64,000 nucleotides of DNA from Vicinamibacterales bacterium (lineage in GTDB: Bacteria; Acidobacteriota; Vicinamibacteria; Vicinamibacterales; UBA2999): NCBI GenBank assembly GCA_030680175.1, contig JAUXWO010000021.1, positions 1-64,000 on the forward strand. Direction: 5' to 3'. Position 1 is the stretch's first letter. Each line of letters opens with the position of its first letter. The position numbers were made by a program, and so were the translations under genes. Of the stretch, positions 53,975 through 62,825 are shown in pieces. Below the pieces are notes generated by a model that made no database searches, was not told the DNA's origin, and was given only the letters and a program-made list of their open reading frames with translations.

Positions 53975-56487
53975 TGATGCGCGCCCGCCTGCTGTCCGCC
54001 GTCCTGCTGCCCTGCGCCGTCGCGGTCGTCACGGCACAACCTCAGACGCCCTCCGGCGACCCGATCGACGCGATCGTCCGCGAGGCGATGGCCGCACAGC
54101 GCATTCCCGGCGTCGCGGTGGCCATCGTTCAGGGTGGCCGCGTCATGAAGGCCCAGGGCTATGGCGTCGCGAACGTCGAGCACGACGTGCCCGTCACCGA
54201 CCAGACGATGTTCCAGTCGGGATCGGTGGGCAAGCAGTTCACCGCCGCGGCGATGATGCGGCTGGTCGACGATGGGGTGGTGGCGCTGGCGGACCCGGTC
54301 ACGCGGTTCTTCCCGGACGCGCCGGCGTCGTGGCGCGGCATCACGGTGCGGCATCTGTTGACGCACACCTCCGGGATTCCCAACTACACGGATGGCCGCG
54401 TCGACTACCGGCGCGACTACACGGAGGAGGCGCTGGCGCGCCTGGCCTACGATCTCCCGCTGGACTTCGCCCCCGGCGCCGAGTGGCGGTACAGCAACAC
54501 GGGCTACGTGCTGCTCGGCGCGATCATCCGGTCGCTCACGGGCGTGCACTACGGCGAGTTCCTGCGGGCGCGGATCTTCGACCCGGCCGGCATGCCGACG
54601 GCGCGGGTCATCAGCGAAGCGGACGTCGTGCCCCATCGGGCCGCGGGTTACCGCCTCGTGGACGGCGAGTGGCGCAATCAGTCGTGGGTGGCGCCCGTCC
54701 TCAACACGACGGCCGACGGCTCGCTGTACCTCTCGCTCCGCGACTACCTCGCCTGGGACCAGGCGCTCCGCGGGCGAACGCTCCTCTCCCCTTCCAGCTG
54801 GGCGGCCACCTTCGAGCCCGTCGCGCTCACGAGCGGCCGCCGGTATCCCTACGGCCTCGGCTGGGAGGTCGATCGCCTCGCGGGCCAGGAGGTCCACCGG
54901 CACGGCGGGTCGTGGCAGGGCTTCCAGACCTACGTCGCGCGGTACCTCGGGGACGACCTCACCGTGGTTGTGCTCGCGAACCTCGCGCAGGCCCGCCCCG
55001 GCGCGATCGCCGAGGCCATCGCGGCGCATCTGATCCCGGCCCTGGCGGCGCCCCCCACCTGGACCATCACCGGCGCCTCCATCGCGGATGGCACCGGCGC
55101 GCCGCTGCGGCGCGCGACCGTCCGGATCGCCGGCGGCACGATCGTGGCCGTGGGCGACGCCGTCGTCCCCGACCCGGCGGACCGCGTGATCGACGGCACC
55201 GGGCTCGTGCTGGCCCCGGGCATCATCGACATGCACAACCACTCCACCGACGGGCTCGAGCGCGAACCGGGCGCTGTCACGCAGATCTCGCAGGGCATCA
55301 CCACCATGGTGCTCGGGCAGGACGGCAGTTCGCCCTTCCCCGTCGGTGAGTACCTCGCGCGGCGGCGCGCGACGCCGCCCGCGACGAACGTCGCCGTGCT
55401 CGTCGGGCACGCCACCATCCGCCGCCAGGTGATGGGCGACGACTTCCGGCGCACCGCCACGCGCGCGGAGATCCGCCGGATGGAGGCGCTCGTCGATCAG
55501 GAGATGCGCGCGGGGGCGGCCGGACTCTCGTCCGGGCTCGAGTACGAGGTGGGCAGCTACGCCTCGACCGAGGAGGTCGTCGCGCTGGCGCGGGTGGCCG
55601 GCCGCCATCGCGGCTTCTACATCTCGCACATCCGCGACGAGGCGGACCGCGCGCTCGAGGCGGTCCGTGAAGCGATCCTCGTCGGCGAGCGCGCGCGGCT
55701 GCCCGTGCAGATCACGCACATCAAGCTCGGCACCGTCGGGGTCTGGGGCAAGGCCGGGGAGGTGGTGCAGATCATCGAGGCGGCGCGCCGCCGGGGCGTC
55801 GATGTCGTGGCCGATGCGTATCCGTATCTCGCGTGGAGTTCCAACCTGAAGGTGCTCGTGCCGAACCGCCAGTGGACGGATCCGGCCAGCGTCGCCCGGG
55901 CGCTCGCGGACGTCGGTGGCGGCATCAACGTCCAGATCACCCGGCTCCCGATGTTTCCGCAGCACGTGGGCAAGCGCCTGAGTCAGGCGGCCGCCGACGA
56001 AGGCATGAGCGAAGTGGACTTCTACATCCGCATCGTCGCCGACGAGGACGCCGGCGTCATCGGCCACACGATGACCGAGTCCGACCTGCGGGTCTTCTAC
56101 GAGCAGCCGTGGGTGATGGTCGCCAGCGACGGCGGCATCGGCGCGGTCCACCCGCGGGGCGCCGGCACGTTCCCGCGCGTGCTCGGCCGCTACGTGCGCG
56201 AGGAGGGCTGGCTGACGCTGCCCGAGGCCATCCGCCGGATGACGTCGCTGCCGGCCTCGCGTCTCGGGCTGACGGATCGCGGCGTGGTGCGCGCGGGGAT
56301 GAAGGCCGACCTGATGCTGTTCGACCCAGAGGCGATCATCGACCGATCGACGTTCGAGGAGGCGCGCGAACTCTCACGCGGCATGCACGCGGTCTTCGTC
56401 AACGGCACGGCCGTGTGGCTCAGGGAACGCCCGACCGGCAACCGCTCCGGCACGGTGCTGCAGGGCCGAACCCGCCAGTCACCCTAA
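53974..56487 (+). CDS. Fusion: serine beta-lactamase-like domain plus N-acyl-D-amino-acid deacylase
   Basis: 837 residues. Signal peptide to about 21. A serine-hydrolase domain (about 25-350) has S84-V-G-K87, the YSN motif in WRYSNTGY and HGGSWQG. From about 357 an amidohydrolase of the N-acyl-D-aminoacylase/D-glutamate deacylase group follows: GIIDMHNHSTDG, GLSSGLEYEVGSY, YISHIRDEAD, QITHIKLG and MVASDGGIG. Together they could split a D-amino-acid-containing peptide and free the D-amino acid, e.g. during peptidoglycan recycling. This is inference. GGAAGGA lies upstream; it is coupled to the DUF1697 gene. Confidence 0.9.
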   Translation: MMRARLLSAVLLPCAVAVVTAQPQTPSGDPIDAIVREAMAAQRIPGVAVAIVQGGRVMKAQGYGVANVEHDVPVTDQTMFQSGSVGKQFTAAAMMRLVDDGVVALADPVTRFFPDAPASWRGITVRHLLTHTSGIPNYTDGRVDYRRDYTEEALARLAYDLPLDFAPGAEWRYSNTGYVLLGAIIRSLTGVHYGEFLRARIFDPAGMPTARVISEADVVPHRAAGYRLVDGEWRNQSWVAPVLNTTADGSLYLSLRDYLAWDQALRGRTLLSPSSWAATFEPVALTSGRRYPYGLGWEVDRLAGQEVHRHGGSWQGFQTYVARYLGDDLTVVVLANLAQARPGAIAEAIAAHLIPALAAPPTWTITGASIADGTGAPLRRATVRIAGGTIVAVGDAVVPDPADRVIDGTGLVLAPGIIDMHNHSTDGLEREPGAVTQISQGITTMVLGQDGSSPFPVGEYLARRRATPPATNVAVLVGHATIRRQVMGDDFRRTATRAEIRRMEALVDQEMRAGAAGLSSGLEYEVGSYASTEEVVALARVAGRHRGFYISHIRDEADRALEAVREAILVGERARLPVQITHIKLGTVGVWGKAGEVVQIIEAARRRGVDVVADAYPYLAWSSNLKVLVPNRQWTDPASVARALADVGGGINVQITRLPMFPQHVGKRLSQAAADEGMSEVDFYIRIVADEDAGVIGHTMTESDLRVFYEQPWVMVASDGGIGAVHPRGAGTFPRVLGRYVREEGWLTLPEAIRRMTSLPASRLGLTDRGVVRAGMKADLMLFDPEAIIDRSTFEEARELSRGMHAVFVNGTAVWLRERPTGNRSGTVLQGRTRQSP

Positions 56488-56534
56488 GCACCCCGGCACC
56501 CCGGCACCCGGAGCACCCCGGCACCCAGGCACCT
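56488..56534. repeat. 8/9-nt tandem array (GCACCCCG) between convergent genes
   Basis: About five units start directly after the fusion gene's TAA and end 3 bases before the nrsF stop codon. The word is that of 29945-29991. Confidence 0.8.
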
Positions 56535-56537
56535 CCC

Positions 56538-57194
56538 CTATCGAAGCCGCCGGGCCCAGCCGAGGAGCACGTAGCCGGCTGCGGCGCCGACCGCGCCGAT
56601 CACGATGAGCGGGAGCACGTGCCAGACGAGCACGTGCATCGATCGATCGCTCGGACAGATCGCGGACGTCCCGAGGGCGCCCACGGCCCCCATCGCCATC
56701 AGCGCCAGCAGGCCCGCCCACATCGCCCGGAGCGGCGCGGCACGGCGGACCATCACGAACAGCACGGCGCCCGGCACGAAGCCCACCGCCATCACCTCGG
56801 CCGCGCAGCCCCAGGCGGCGCCGATACGCCAGTTGGCCGTGCCGGCGGCAGCGGCCGCCCCCAGTTCGCCCGCGATCCACAGCACGAGCGCGGCGACGAC
56901 CGCCAGGGGCAGCCAGCGGACCGCGGCCGTGCGTTCGGCGCCCGGCACGCTCAGCAGCAACGCCCCGGCGGCCGCCGTGATCGCCGTCAGGATGAGGAGC
57001 GCGGCCTTCACCTGGAAGGCCGGTGCCGCAAGGGCCACCGCGAGATCCTGCCGCGCGCCGAACGCCCACACCGCCGCGACGGCCGCGGCGACCGTGCACG
57101 CCGTCCAGACGGCCAGGCGCCACGGCACGGGCGCGAGCCGCGTGACCGGCGCCGCCTCCGCCGCCAGCTTGCGCACGAGCTCGTCAGTCCTCAC
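56538..57194 (-). CDS. nrsF: NrsF-type anti-sigma factor (DUF1109)
   Basis: 218 residues: a short cytoplasmic start with EELVRKLAAEA-like helix (MRTDELVRKLAAEAAPV) and six membrane segments. Two cysteines, C130 (AAWGCAAE) and C180 (SAICPSDRS), sit in the positions typical of the sensing pair in NrsF proteins. In Caulobacter NrsF holds SigF at the membrane until chromium or cadmium stress. The start overlaps the sigF gene by 11 bases. Confidence 0.85.
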   Translation of the reverse strand: MRTDELVRKLAAEAAPVTRLAPVPWRLAVWTACTVAAAVAAVWAFGARQDLAVALAAPAFQVKAALLILTAITAAAGALLLSVPGAERTAAVRWLPLAVVAALVLWIAGELGAAAAAGTANWRIGAAWGCAAEVMAVGFVPGAVLFVMVRRAAPLRAMWAGLLALMAMGAVGALGTSAICPSDRSMHVLVWHVLPLIVIGAVGAAAGYVLLGWARRLR

Positions 57195-57741
57195 GGCCCC
57201 ACTCCTCGATGCGACGCCGGAGCGCGCGGTAGCCCCGATGCGCCGTCACCTTGACGTTCGACTCGCTCATGCCGAGCTCCGCCGCGACATCGCGCACGCT
57301 CTTGTCCTCGAACTTCAGCAACTCGATCACGGTGCGCTGCTGCGTGGGCAAGCCCGACACGGCACGGCGCACGTCCTGCAGGATCAGGTCGCGCTCCTGC
57401 CGGGGCCGCGTGCCGGGCTCCATCCAGCCGGCGTCCGGCTGGACTTCACGGAGCAGCCGCCGCTTCTTCTGCCGCAGCGCATCGATCAGCCGGTTCTGTG
57501 CGATGGCGTACAGCCATGGGGCAAACGGCCGGGCCGGGTCATAGGTGTGGCGCGCCCGGTGAATCGCGATCAGGCACTCCTGCACGACATCGTCACCCCA
57601 GGCCACGTCGCCCACGCGGCGCCGGACGTAGCCGCGGACGAGCGACGCCACACGCGACAGGAGGTCCTCGTAGGCCTCGCGGTCGCCGTCCTGTCCCCGG
57701 ACCATCAGGCGTCCGAGTTCTGCTTCGTGTTCGGGGGTCAT
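57184..57741 (-). CDS. sigF: ECF sigma factor, SigF type
   Basis: 185 residues. Region 2 has DDVVQECLIAIHRARHTYD and PFAPWLYAIAQNRLID; region 4 has LPTQQRTVIELLKFED and GMSESNVKVTAHRGYRALR. No extra C-terminal domain. Paired with the NrsF anti-sigma gene it is expected to direct a metal or oxidative stress regulon. A GTAACC-N16-CGTA site upstream suggests it drives its own gene. Confidence 0.9.
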   Translation of the reverse strand: MTPEHEAELGRLMVRGQDGDREAYEDLLSRVASLVRGYVRRRVGDVAWGDDVVQECLIAIHRARHTYDPARPFAPWLYAIAQNRLIDALRQKKRRLLREVQPDAGWMEPGTRPRQERDLILQDVRRAVSGLPTQQRTVIELLKFEDKSVRDVAAELGMSESNVKVTAHRGYRALRRRIEEWGRED

Positions 57742-57772
57742 GCGCCGGCGGTTCCGTCCCCTCGTGCTCCAC

Positions 57773-57798
57773 TACGCCCCGCGGGCGGGCGTGGTTAC
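57773..57798 (-). promoter_or_regulatory. Putative SigF-dependent promoter, GTAACC-N16-CGTA
   Basis: GTAACC at 57798-57793 and CGTA at 57776-57773, exactly 16 bases apart, 31 bases before ATG 57741. It resembles the GTAACC/CGAA type reported for Caulobacter SigF. Confidence 0.55.
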
Positions 57799-57878
57799 GG
57801 ATCGTCCGCGCGGACGGCTCAGTGACGGGCCGTCCAGTGGCGGCAGTCCGGGCGCCGGCGTGAGGGGCGGGCGCGCCG

Positions 57879-59183
57879 TCAGGCCGAGGTCGCGGCGGCG
57901 TCCGGATCGACCGGCATGTCGGCCGGCGTCCAGAGGCCTTCGGTCTTCGCCAGCCAGGCGGCCGCCGTGAGATCGGTCCAGACGTTGACGGTGGTCCGCG
58001 ACATGTCGAGGATGCGGTCGATGCCGAGGACAATCGCGATGCCCTCGCCAGGAACGCCGAACATCGTCAGGATCCCGACCATCAGCGGGATGGAGCCGCC
58101 GGGCACCCCGGCCGCGCCAATGGCGGTCACCACCGCCATGACGACGACGATGCCCATCTGGGGGAGGGTGAGCGAGACGCCGAAGATCTGCGCGAGGAAG
58201 ATCACGGTGATGCCCTCGAAGATCGCCGTGCCGTTCATGCACATCGTCGCGCCGAGTGGCAGCGTGAAGCCGTAGATGCTGCGCGGCACGCCGAGCTGCG
58301 TCTCGGCGACGGCCATCGACGTCGGCAGGGTCGCGCTGCTCGAACTCGTCGAGAACGCCGTGATGAGCGCGGCCTTGATGCGCAGGAAGAAGCGCGGCGG
58401 GCTCACGCCAATCATGAAATGGACGATGAACGACAGCGTGAGCAGCACGTGCAGGGCGAGGCCGAGCAGGACGGTGCCGACGTAGGCCGCCACTGCCGTG
58501 AGGAGATCGAAGCCGAAGCTGGAGGCGACGGTGAAGATGAGGCCGGCCACACCGTAGGGGGCGATTCTCATCGCGAACCCGATGATCTTGATGACGACCT
58601 CGTTCAGGGCCTCGAGCACATCCACCATCGGCTTCGCCTTCGCCGCGGGCAGCAGCGTCAGGGCCGCGCCGAAGACCAGGCCGAAGAAGATGATGCCCAG
58701 CAGGTCCGTGCCTGCGGCCGCCTGCACGGGATTGCGCGGGATGACGTTGACGAAGGTGTTGATGCCGAACTCGGTGGTCGCCGCCGTCTCGACGCGCGCC
58801 GACGCGTCGCCGGCGAATCGCTCCATCAGCTCGACGCGTGTCTCCGGCGTCACGCGTTCCCACGGCTGGATGATGTTGACGACAATCAGGCCGAGCGTGG
58901 CCGCAAGCGCCGTCGTGACGAAGAAGTAGGCGAGCGCCTTGCCCCCGACGCGTCCCACCTTCCGGATGTCCCCCATCCCGGCCACACCCAGCGTGATCGA
59001 GGCAAACACCAGCGGGATCACGACCATGAAGAGCATCCGGAGGAAGATTTGCCCGATCGGGACCGCCAGGTAGTCGTTGATCCCGGCAATCACCGGATGC
59101 GTGGCGCCCACTGTCAGGTTGGCCACGACGCCGGCCGCGCCGCCAGCGGCCAGGCCCAGGAGGATCTTGTTGTGGAGCTTCAT
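57879..59183 (-). CDS. Dicarboxylate/amino acid:cation symporter (DAACS, GltP/DctA family)
   Basis: 434 residues from ATG 59183, the usual MKLHNKILLGLAAGG opening; ATG 59216 would add 11 residues. The family hairpin TAFSTSSSSATLPTSM, the TM7 motif CMNGTAIFEG (NMDGT counterpart) and GVPGGSIPLM plus DRILDMSRTTVNVWTD are present. It imports glutamate, aspartate or C4-dicarboxylates with Na+ or H+. The MNGT change in the Na+-binding NMDGT motif leaves the coupling ion open. Divergent from gltS. Confidence 0.9.
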   Translation of the reverse strand: MKLHNKILLGLAAGGAAGVVANLTVGATHPVIAGINDYLAVPIGQIFLRMLFMVVIPLVFASITLGVAGMGDIRKVGRVGGKALAYFFVTTALAATLGLIVVNIIQPWERVTPETRVELMERFAGDASARVETAATTEFGINTFVNVIPRNPVQAAAGTDLLGIIFFGLVFGAALTLLPAAKAKPMVDVLEALNEVVIKIIGFAMRIAPYGVAGLIFTVASSFGFDLLTAVAAYVGTVLLGLALHVLLTLSFIVHFMIGVSPPRFFLRIKAALITAFSTSSSSATLPTSMAVAETQLGVPRSIYGFTLPLGATMCMNGTAIFEGITVIFLAQIFGVSLTLPQMGIVVVMAVVTAIGAAGVPGGSIPLMVGILTMFGVPGEGIAIVLGIDRILDMSRTTVNVWTDLTAAAWLAKTEGLWTPADMPVDPDAAATSA

Positions 59184-59245
59184 CCCGCGACCATCTGAAC
59201 CCGGAGCTGTGCTCATGCGTGTGTGGCCTCGCGCTGCGCCTCGAA

Positions 59246-59288
59246 CCGTGTGCCCGACACGGCCGGCGCCGCGTGTCTCTCGAGACAC
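59246..59288. promoter_or_regulatory. Two dyads in the leader of the DAACS symporter gene
   Basis: CCGTGT-N5-ACACGG (59246-59262) and GTGTCTC-N2-GAGACAC (59273-59288) lie downstream of a TATCGT hexamer (59320-59315, minus strand). Operators or leader hairpins. Confidence 0.4.
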
Positions 59289-59423
59289 AGGGGGCGGGCG
59301 CGGCGGGCGACGCCACGATACCACAGCGTCCCGGCGTCGATGCCCTCCGCGCGGACCTGGCGGTCGCGCGCCCGGCGTGCGGTATCCTGTCCGCTGGCTC
59401 CTCTCGTGAGCCTGGAGGCCTGC

Positions 59424-60653
59424 GTGCCCGAGACCGTCGTCGCCCTGGACATGATCCAGTCGCTCGCCCTCGCCGCCGTCCTCCTCTTCCTCGGCTACGG
59501 CGTCCGCGCCCGCGTCCCCTTCCTGAATCGCTACAACATCCCCGCGCCGGTGATCGGCGGCTTCCTGTTCGCGGCGGCGGCCCTCGGGCTTCGCCTGGGT
59601 GAGGTCCTCCGCTTCACGTTCGACACGACGCTGCAGGCCCCGCTGATGATCGCGTTCTTCACGACCATCGGCCTGGGGGCGAGCCTCGGGCTGCTGAAGA
59701 AGGGCGGACCACAGGTCGTCCTCTTCTGGGCGCTGGCGAGCGCGCTGGCCATCGTCCAGAACCTCGTGGGGCTGGCGGCGGCTGCGGGGCTTGGCGTGCA
59801 CCCGGCACTCGGGCTCCTTGCTGGCTCGATCACGATGACCGGCGGGCACGGCACCGGGGCGGCGTTCGGCCCCCTCGTCGAGCAGCAGCACGGCGTGCCG
59901 GGCGCACTCGCGCTCGCCATGGGCGCCGCGACGTTTGGGCTCGTGGCAGGCGGCCTGATCGGCGGTCCGATTGCGACGGGCCTGATCCGGCGGTACGGCC
60001 TCACGCCCGCGGCCGCGCCGGCGCTCGTCCCGCCGGCTGCCGAGGGACCAGCGCCCGCGGCCTCCCCCTCGGAGGTGCTCGGGGGCGAGGCGGCCTCGTC
60101 GTACGGGCTGCTCAAGACCATCGCCATCATCCTCGTCGCGATGGCGCTTGGCAGCCTGCTGAGCCGTTTCCTCGGCCAGTTCACGACGCTGCCCGCCTAC
60201 ATTGGCGCCATGCTCGTGGCTGCGGCGATCCGCAACCTCGCCGACGCCAGCCGCCTGATTGCGCTCGATCAGCGCATCATCGACGACCTGGGCACGATCG
60301 CGCTCTCGCTCTTCCTCGCGATGGCGCTGATGTCGCTCAACCTGATCGAGTTGCTGGCGCTCGCCCTGCCGATGCTGGCCATCCTCGCGCTGCAGGTGGC
60401 GGTGCTGGCGGGCTTCGCCTGGTTCGTGACCTTCCGCGTGATGGGCCGTGACTACGACGCGGCGGTGATGGCGGGCGGCCACTGCGGCTTCGGCCTTGGC
60501 GCCACCCCAAACGCCGTCGCCAACATGGAATCCATCGTCGAGAAGTTCGGCGCCGCCCCGCGCGCCTTCCTCGTGGTGCCCATGGTGGGCGCCTTCTTCA
60601 TCGACTTCACGAACGCCGTCATCATCACGACGTTTCTCGGTGTCGTGCGGTGA
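59424..60653 (+). CDS. gltS: Sodium/glutamate symporter GltS
   Basis: 409 residues from GTG 59424, which has GGAGG five bases upstream. Two inverted halves: LNRYNIPAPVIGGFLF, GLLAGSITMTGGHGTGAAFG in the first, and MAGGHCGFGLGATPNAVANM in the second, the paired GGHG loops of GltS. It imports L- or D-glutamate with Na+. It has no relation in sequence to the DAACS carrier next door. Confidence 0.93.
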   Translation: MPETVVALDMIQSLALAAVLLFLGYGVRARVPFLNRYNIPAPVIGGFLFAAAALGLRLGEVLRFTFDTTLQAPLMIAFFTTIGLGASLGLLKKGGPQVVLFWALASALAIVQNLVGLAAAAGLGVHPALGLLAGSITMTGGHGTGAAFGPLVEQQHGVPGALALAMGAATFGLVAGGLIGGPIATGLIRRYGLTPAAAPALVPPAAEGPAPAASPSEVLGGEAASSYGLLKTIAIILVAMALGSLLSRFLGQFTTLPAYIGAMLVAAAIRNLADASRLIALDQRIIDDLGTIALSLFLAMALMSLNLIELLALALPMLAILALQVAVLAGFAWFVTFRVMGRDYDAAVMAGGHCGFGLGATPNAVANMESIVEKFGAAPRAFLVVPMVGAFFIDFTNAVIITTFLGVVR

Positions 60654-60798
60654 CCGCCCGGCCGGGCCGCTCGTGCCGGGACGGCGGCCCCCCTGCGACC
60701 CGCGGTGACGAATGGCCGTGCCGTGGGATCGTGACGCTCGTGGCCGAGCGCGACGGGGACGGGCGGCGCGGCCCTCGCCGCGCCCCTCCGCGTGCCTC

Positions 60799-61320
60799 TT
60801 ACTCGGCGGCCGTCGGGGACGCCGGCATGCCGGGCACCTTGCCCGACGCGAGTTCCTGGTCGATCATGAGCAGGCCGAGGCCGGTGTTGCCCGCGAGCTT
60901 GATGCGGCCGAGCACCGCGCGCGCCGCGGCCTCTTCCTCCATCTGCTCGTTGACGAACCACTGGAGCATCACCGCGGCGGGCCGGTCCTTGGCCTGGTCG
61001 GCCAACGCGCACAGGTTGTTGATCGAGGCCGTGACCTCGCGCTCGTTCTCGAGCACGTGGGCGCAGAGCGCCTCCGCGGAGTCCCACGTCGCGGGCGGCG
61101 CGGCCACCCCGGGCAGCACGACCGGCTGATCGCGCTCGACGAGGTGGTCGATGATCTTCTGCGCGTGCAGCAGTTCATCGGACGACTGCTGGCGCATCCA
61201 CTGGGCGAAGCCCGGCATGTCGTGCATCGAGAGCCAGACCGACATCGCCAGATATTCGTGGGAGGCGCGAAACTCCAGCTTGAGGTGTTCGTTGAGGCCG
61301 TGCAGCAGTTCTCGGTTCAT
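60799..61320 (-). CDS. Ferritin (bacterial non-haem, FtnA type)
   Basis: 173 residues. Ferroxidase ligands are in LEFRASHEYLAMSVWL, SSDELLHAQKI and NEREVTASINNL, with EEEAAARAVLGRIKLAG in the last long helix, as in FtnA. It oxidises and stores iron in the cytoplasm. ATG 61320 overlaps the stop of the TM2-type gene (ATGA), the last gene of a three-gene overlapping operon. Confidence 0.92.
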   Translation of the reverse strand: MNRELLHGLNEHLKLEFRASHEYLAMSVWLSMHDMPGFAQWMRQQSSDELLHAQKIIDHLVERDQPVVLPGVAAPPATWDSAEALCAHVLENEREVTASINNLCALADQAKDRPAAVMLQWFVNEQMEEEAAARAVLGRIKLAGNTGLGLLMIDQELASGKVPGMPASPTAAE

Positions 61321-61541
61321 GACTCTCGATTCTTTCGCTCCGCCCGGCGGTACGCGGTGTACGCCGACAGGAGATGGAAGGGCCAGCCGAACAGGCCCAC
61401 GGTCAGGATCCACGAACCGGTGGTGATCACCAGCCAGAACGCGCCGCGCAGGAAGTCGCCGTTGTAGACCTGCCCGAGGCCGGGGATCAGGACACTCAGC
61501 ACCGCCGCCGTGCCGGGGTTCCGGGTCGCCGCCGTGGTCAT
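61317..61541 (-). CDS. TM2-domain small membrane protein
   Basis: 74 residues. KNPGTAAVLS-type opening (RNPGTAAVLSVLIPGLGQVY), then NGDFLRGAFWLVITTG and a second hydrophobic helix: the TM2 domain pattern PGxGQxYxG. Unknown role. Both ends overlap neighbouring genes by four bases. Confidence 0.85.
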   Translation of the reverse strand: MTTAATRNPGTAAVLSVLIPGLGQVYNGDFLRGAFWLVITTGSWILTVGLFGWPFHLLSAYTAYRRAERKNRES

Positions 61542-61723
61542 GCAGACCGGCGCTTCGCCAGCTCGAAGCCGACACCGCCGAGGATCACGAACAGCAGCGT
61601 GCCCGTCAGTGCAATCGGCATCTGATCCTGACCGGCAAAGTAGAGGGCACCGCCCATCGCCGCCGCCGAGGCGGCAAACGAGAGGGCGACGGACCAACCA
61701 GGGGGTTTGTTCACGGGTTCCAT
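61538..61723 (-). CDS. Small two-helix membrane protein
   Basis: 61 residues with two hydrophobic helices and a basic end (ELAKRRSA). No family recognised. ATG 61723, or GTG 61714, which a TAAGAT hexamer precedes by 7 bases. First gene of the ferritin operon. Confidence 0.65.
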   Translation of the reverse strand: MEPVNKPPGWSVALSFAASAAAMGGALYFAGQDQMPIALTGTLLFVILGGVGFELAKRRSA

Positions 61724-61748
61724 CTTACGACGAGGGGGCGATCAGGGG

Positions 61749-62765
61749 CTACGGGCGCCCGATTTGGTCGCCGAGCAGGCCGACGCTCAGCGCGTAGGGA
61801 TGCGCGCAGTTGTAGGCCAGCAAGGCCTCGTAATTCCCGTAGACGAGGAAGTGGCGGCGGCCGGCGGTGACCAGCGAGGCCTCGCGGTCCACGGCGGGGA
61901 GCGCGCCACCGCCCACCGACCGCACGCCCATGGCCTGCCACGCCGCCAGCCCCTGGCGCACGCTCATCGTGCGGCGGGCGCGACATCCGCCCTCGAGGGT
62001 GCCGAGCGCCGCCGCCCGCGCGACCACCGCCGCGGAGAGCTGCACCTCGCGCCCCCACGTCTGCGTGTCGTCCCATCCGTGGTGCTTCAGGTAGTTCGCC
62101 ACCGACGCGAAGATGTCGGCGGGCGTCGCCCAGATGTCGCGGCGGCCGTCGCCATCGAAGTCCTCGGCGAACTTGAGGTAGCTCGACGGCATGAACTGCG
62201 GCTGCCCCATCGCGCCCGCCCACGAGCCCTTCATCGACGCGAGGTCGATGTGGCCACGGTCGACGATCTCGAGCGCGTTGATGAGCTCGCCGCGGAAGAA
62301 CGGCCCGCGGCGGCCATCCCAGGCCAGCGTCGCCAGCGCCTGGACCGTGGGTCGGACACCACTGAAGCGTCCGTAGTTCGACTCCATTCCCCAGACAGCC
62401 ACCAGGTAGCGCGCCTGGACGCCGTAGTGCGCAGAGACCCTGGCCAGAAGCTCACGGTGGGGCGCGGACCGGGTACGGCCGGTGCGCACCATGGCCGCCG
62501 TCACGCGGCGTCGAATGTAGTCGTCGGGGGCCTGAACGGTCTCGGCCTGGGTGCGATCGCGCTCGATGACGGTGGGCTCGAACGTGAGCCCCTCGAACGC
62601 GCGCGCGATGGTCTCGGCAGCAATCCCGCGCGCGATCGCCTCGTCACGCACTTCGCCAAGGAACGCGACGAACCGCTCGTCGTCAGGCCCGTCGGCCACG
62701 GGCTGCGCCTGCGGCCACGCCACCGCGGCGGCCGCAACGGCGAGGATCACAAGTGCCGTCCGCAT
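61749..62765 (-). CDS. mltB: Lytic murein transglycosylase, MltB family
   Basis: 338 residues. Signal peptide to about 20; catalytic Glu in VAVWGMESNYGRFSG; GAMGQPQFMPSSYLKFAED and DGRRDIWATPADIFASVANY are MltB hallmarks. It cleaves peptidoglycan glycan strands to anhydro-muropeptides in the periplasm. No lipobox, so a soluble MltB/SltB form. A TACCAT/CATACC hexamer lies 5-7 bases before ATG 62765. Confidence 0.92.
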   Translation of the reverse strand: MRTALVILAVAAAAVAWPQAQPVADGPDDERFVAFLGEVRDEAIARGIAAETIARAFEGLTFEPTVIERDRTQAETVQAPDDYIRRRVTAAMVRTGRTRSAPHRELLARVSAHYGVQARYLVAVWGMESNYGRFSGVRPTVQALATLAWDGRRGPFFRGELINALEIVDRGHIDLASMKGSWAGAMGQPQFMPSSYLKFAEDFDGDGRRDIWATPADIFASVANYLKHHGWDDTQTWGREVQLSAAVVARAAALGTLEGGCRARRTMSVRQGLAAWQAMGVRSVGGGALPAVDREASLVTAGRRHFLVYGNYEALLAYNCAHPYALSVGLLGDQIGRP

Positions 62766-62782
62766 GCCACATGGTATGACAG

Positions 62783-62824
62783 TTCACGGTGCACCGTTCA
62801 CCGTCCACCATTCACCGTCCACCG
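62783..62824. repeat. 7-nt tandem array (TTCACCG/TCCACCG)
   Basis: Six heptamers between the SDR stop codon and the mltB promoter. Confidence 0.85.
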
Positions 62825-62825
62825 C

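Noticed and set aside
59223-59424. Longer GltS with start at 59223
   Set aside because: The extra 67 residues are Arg-rich and cross the dyads and promoter; GTG 59424 has a good ribosome site and gives the normal length.
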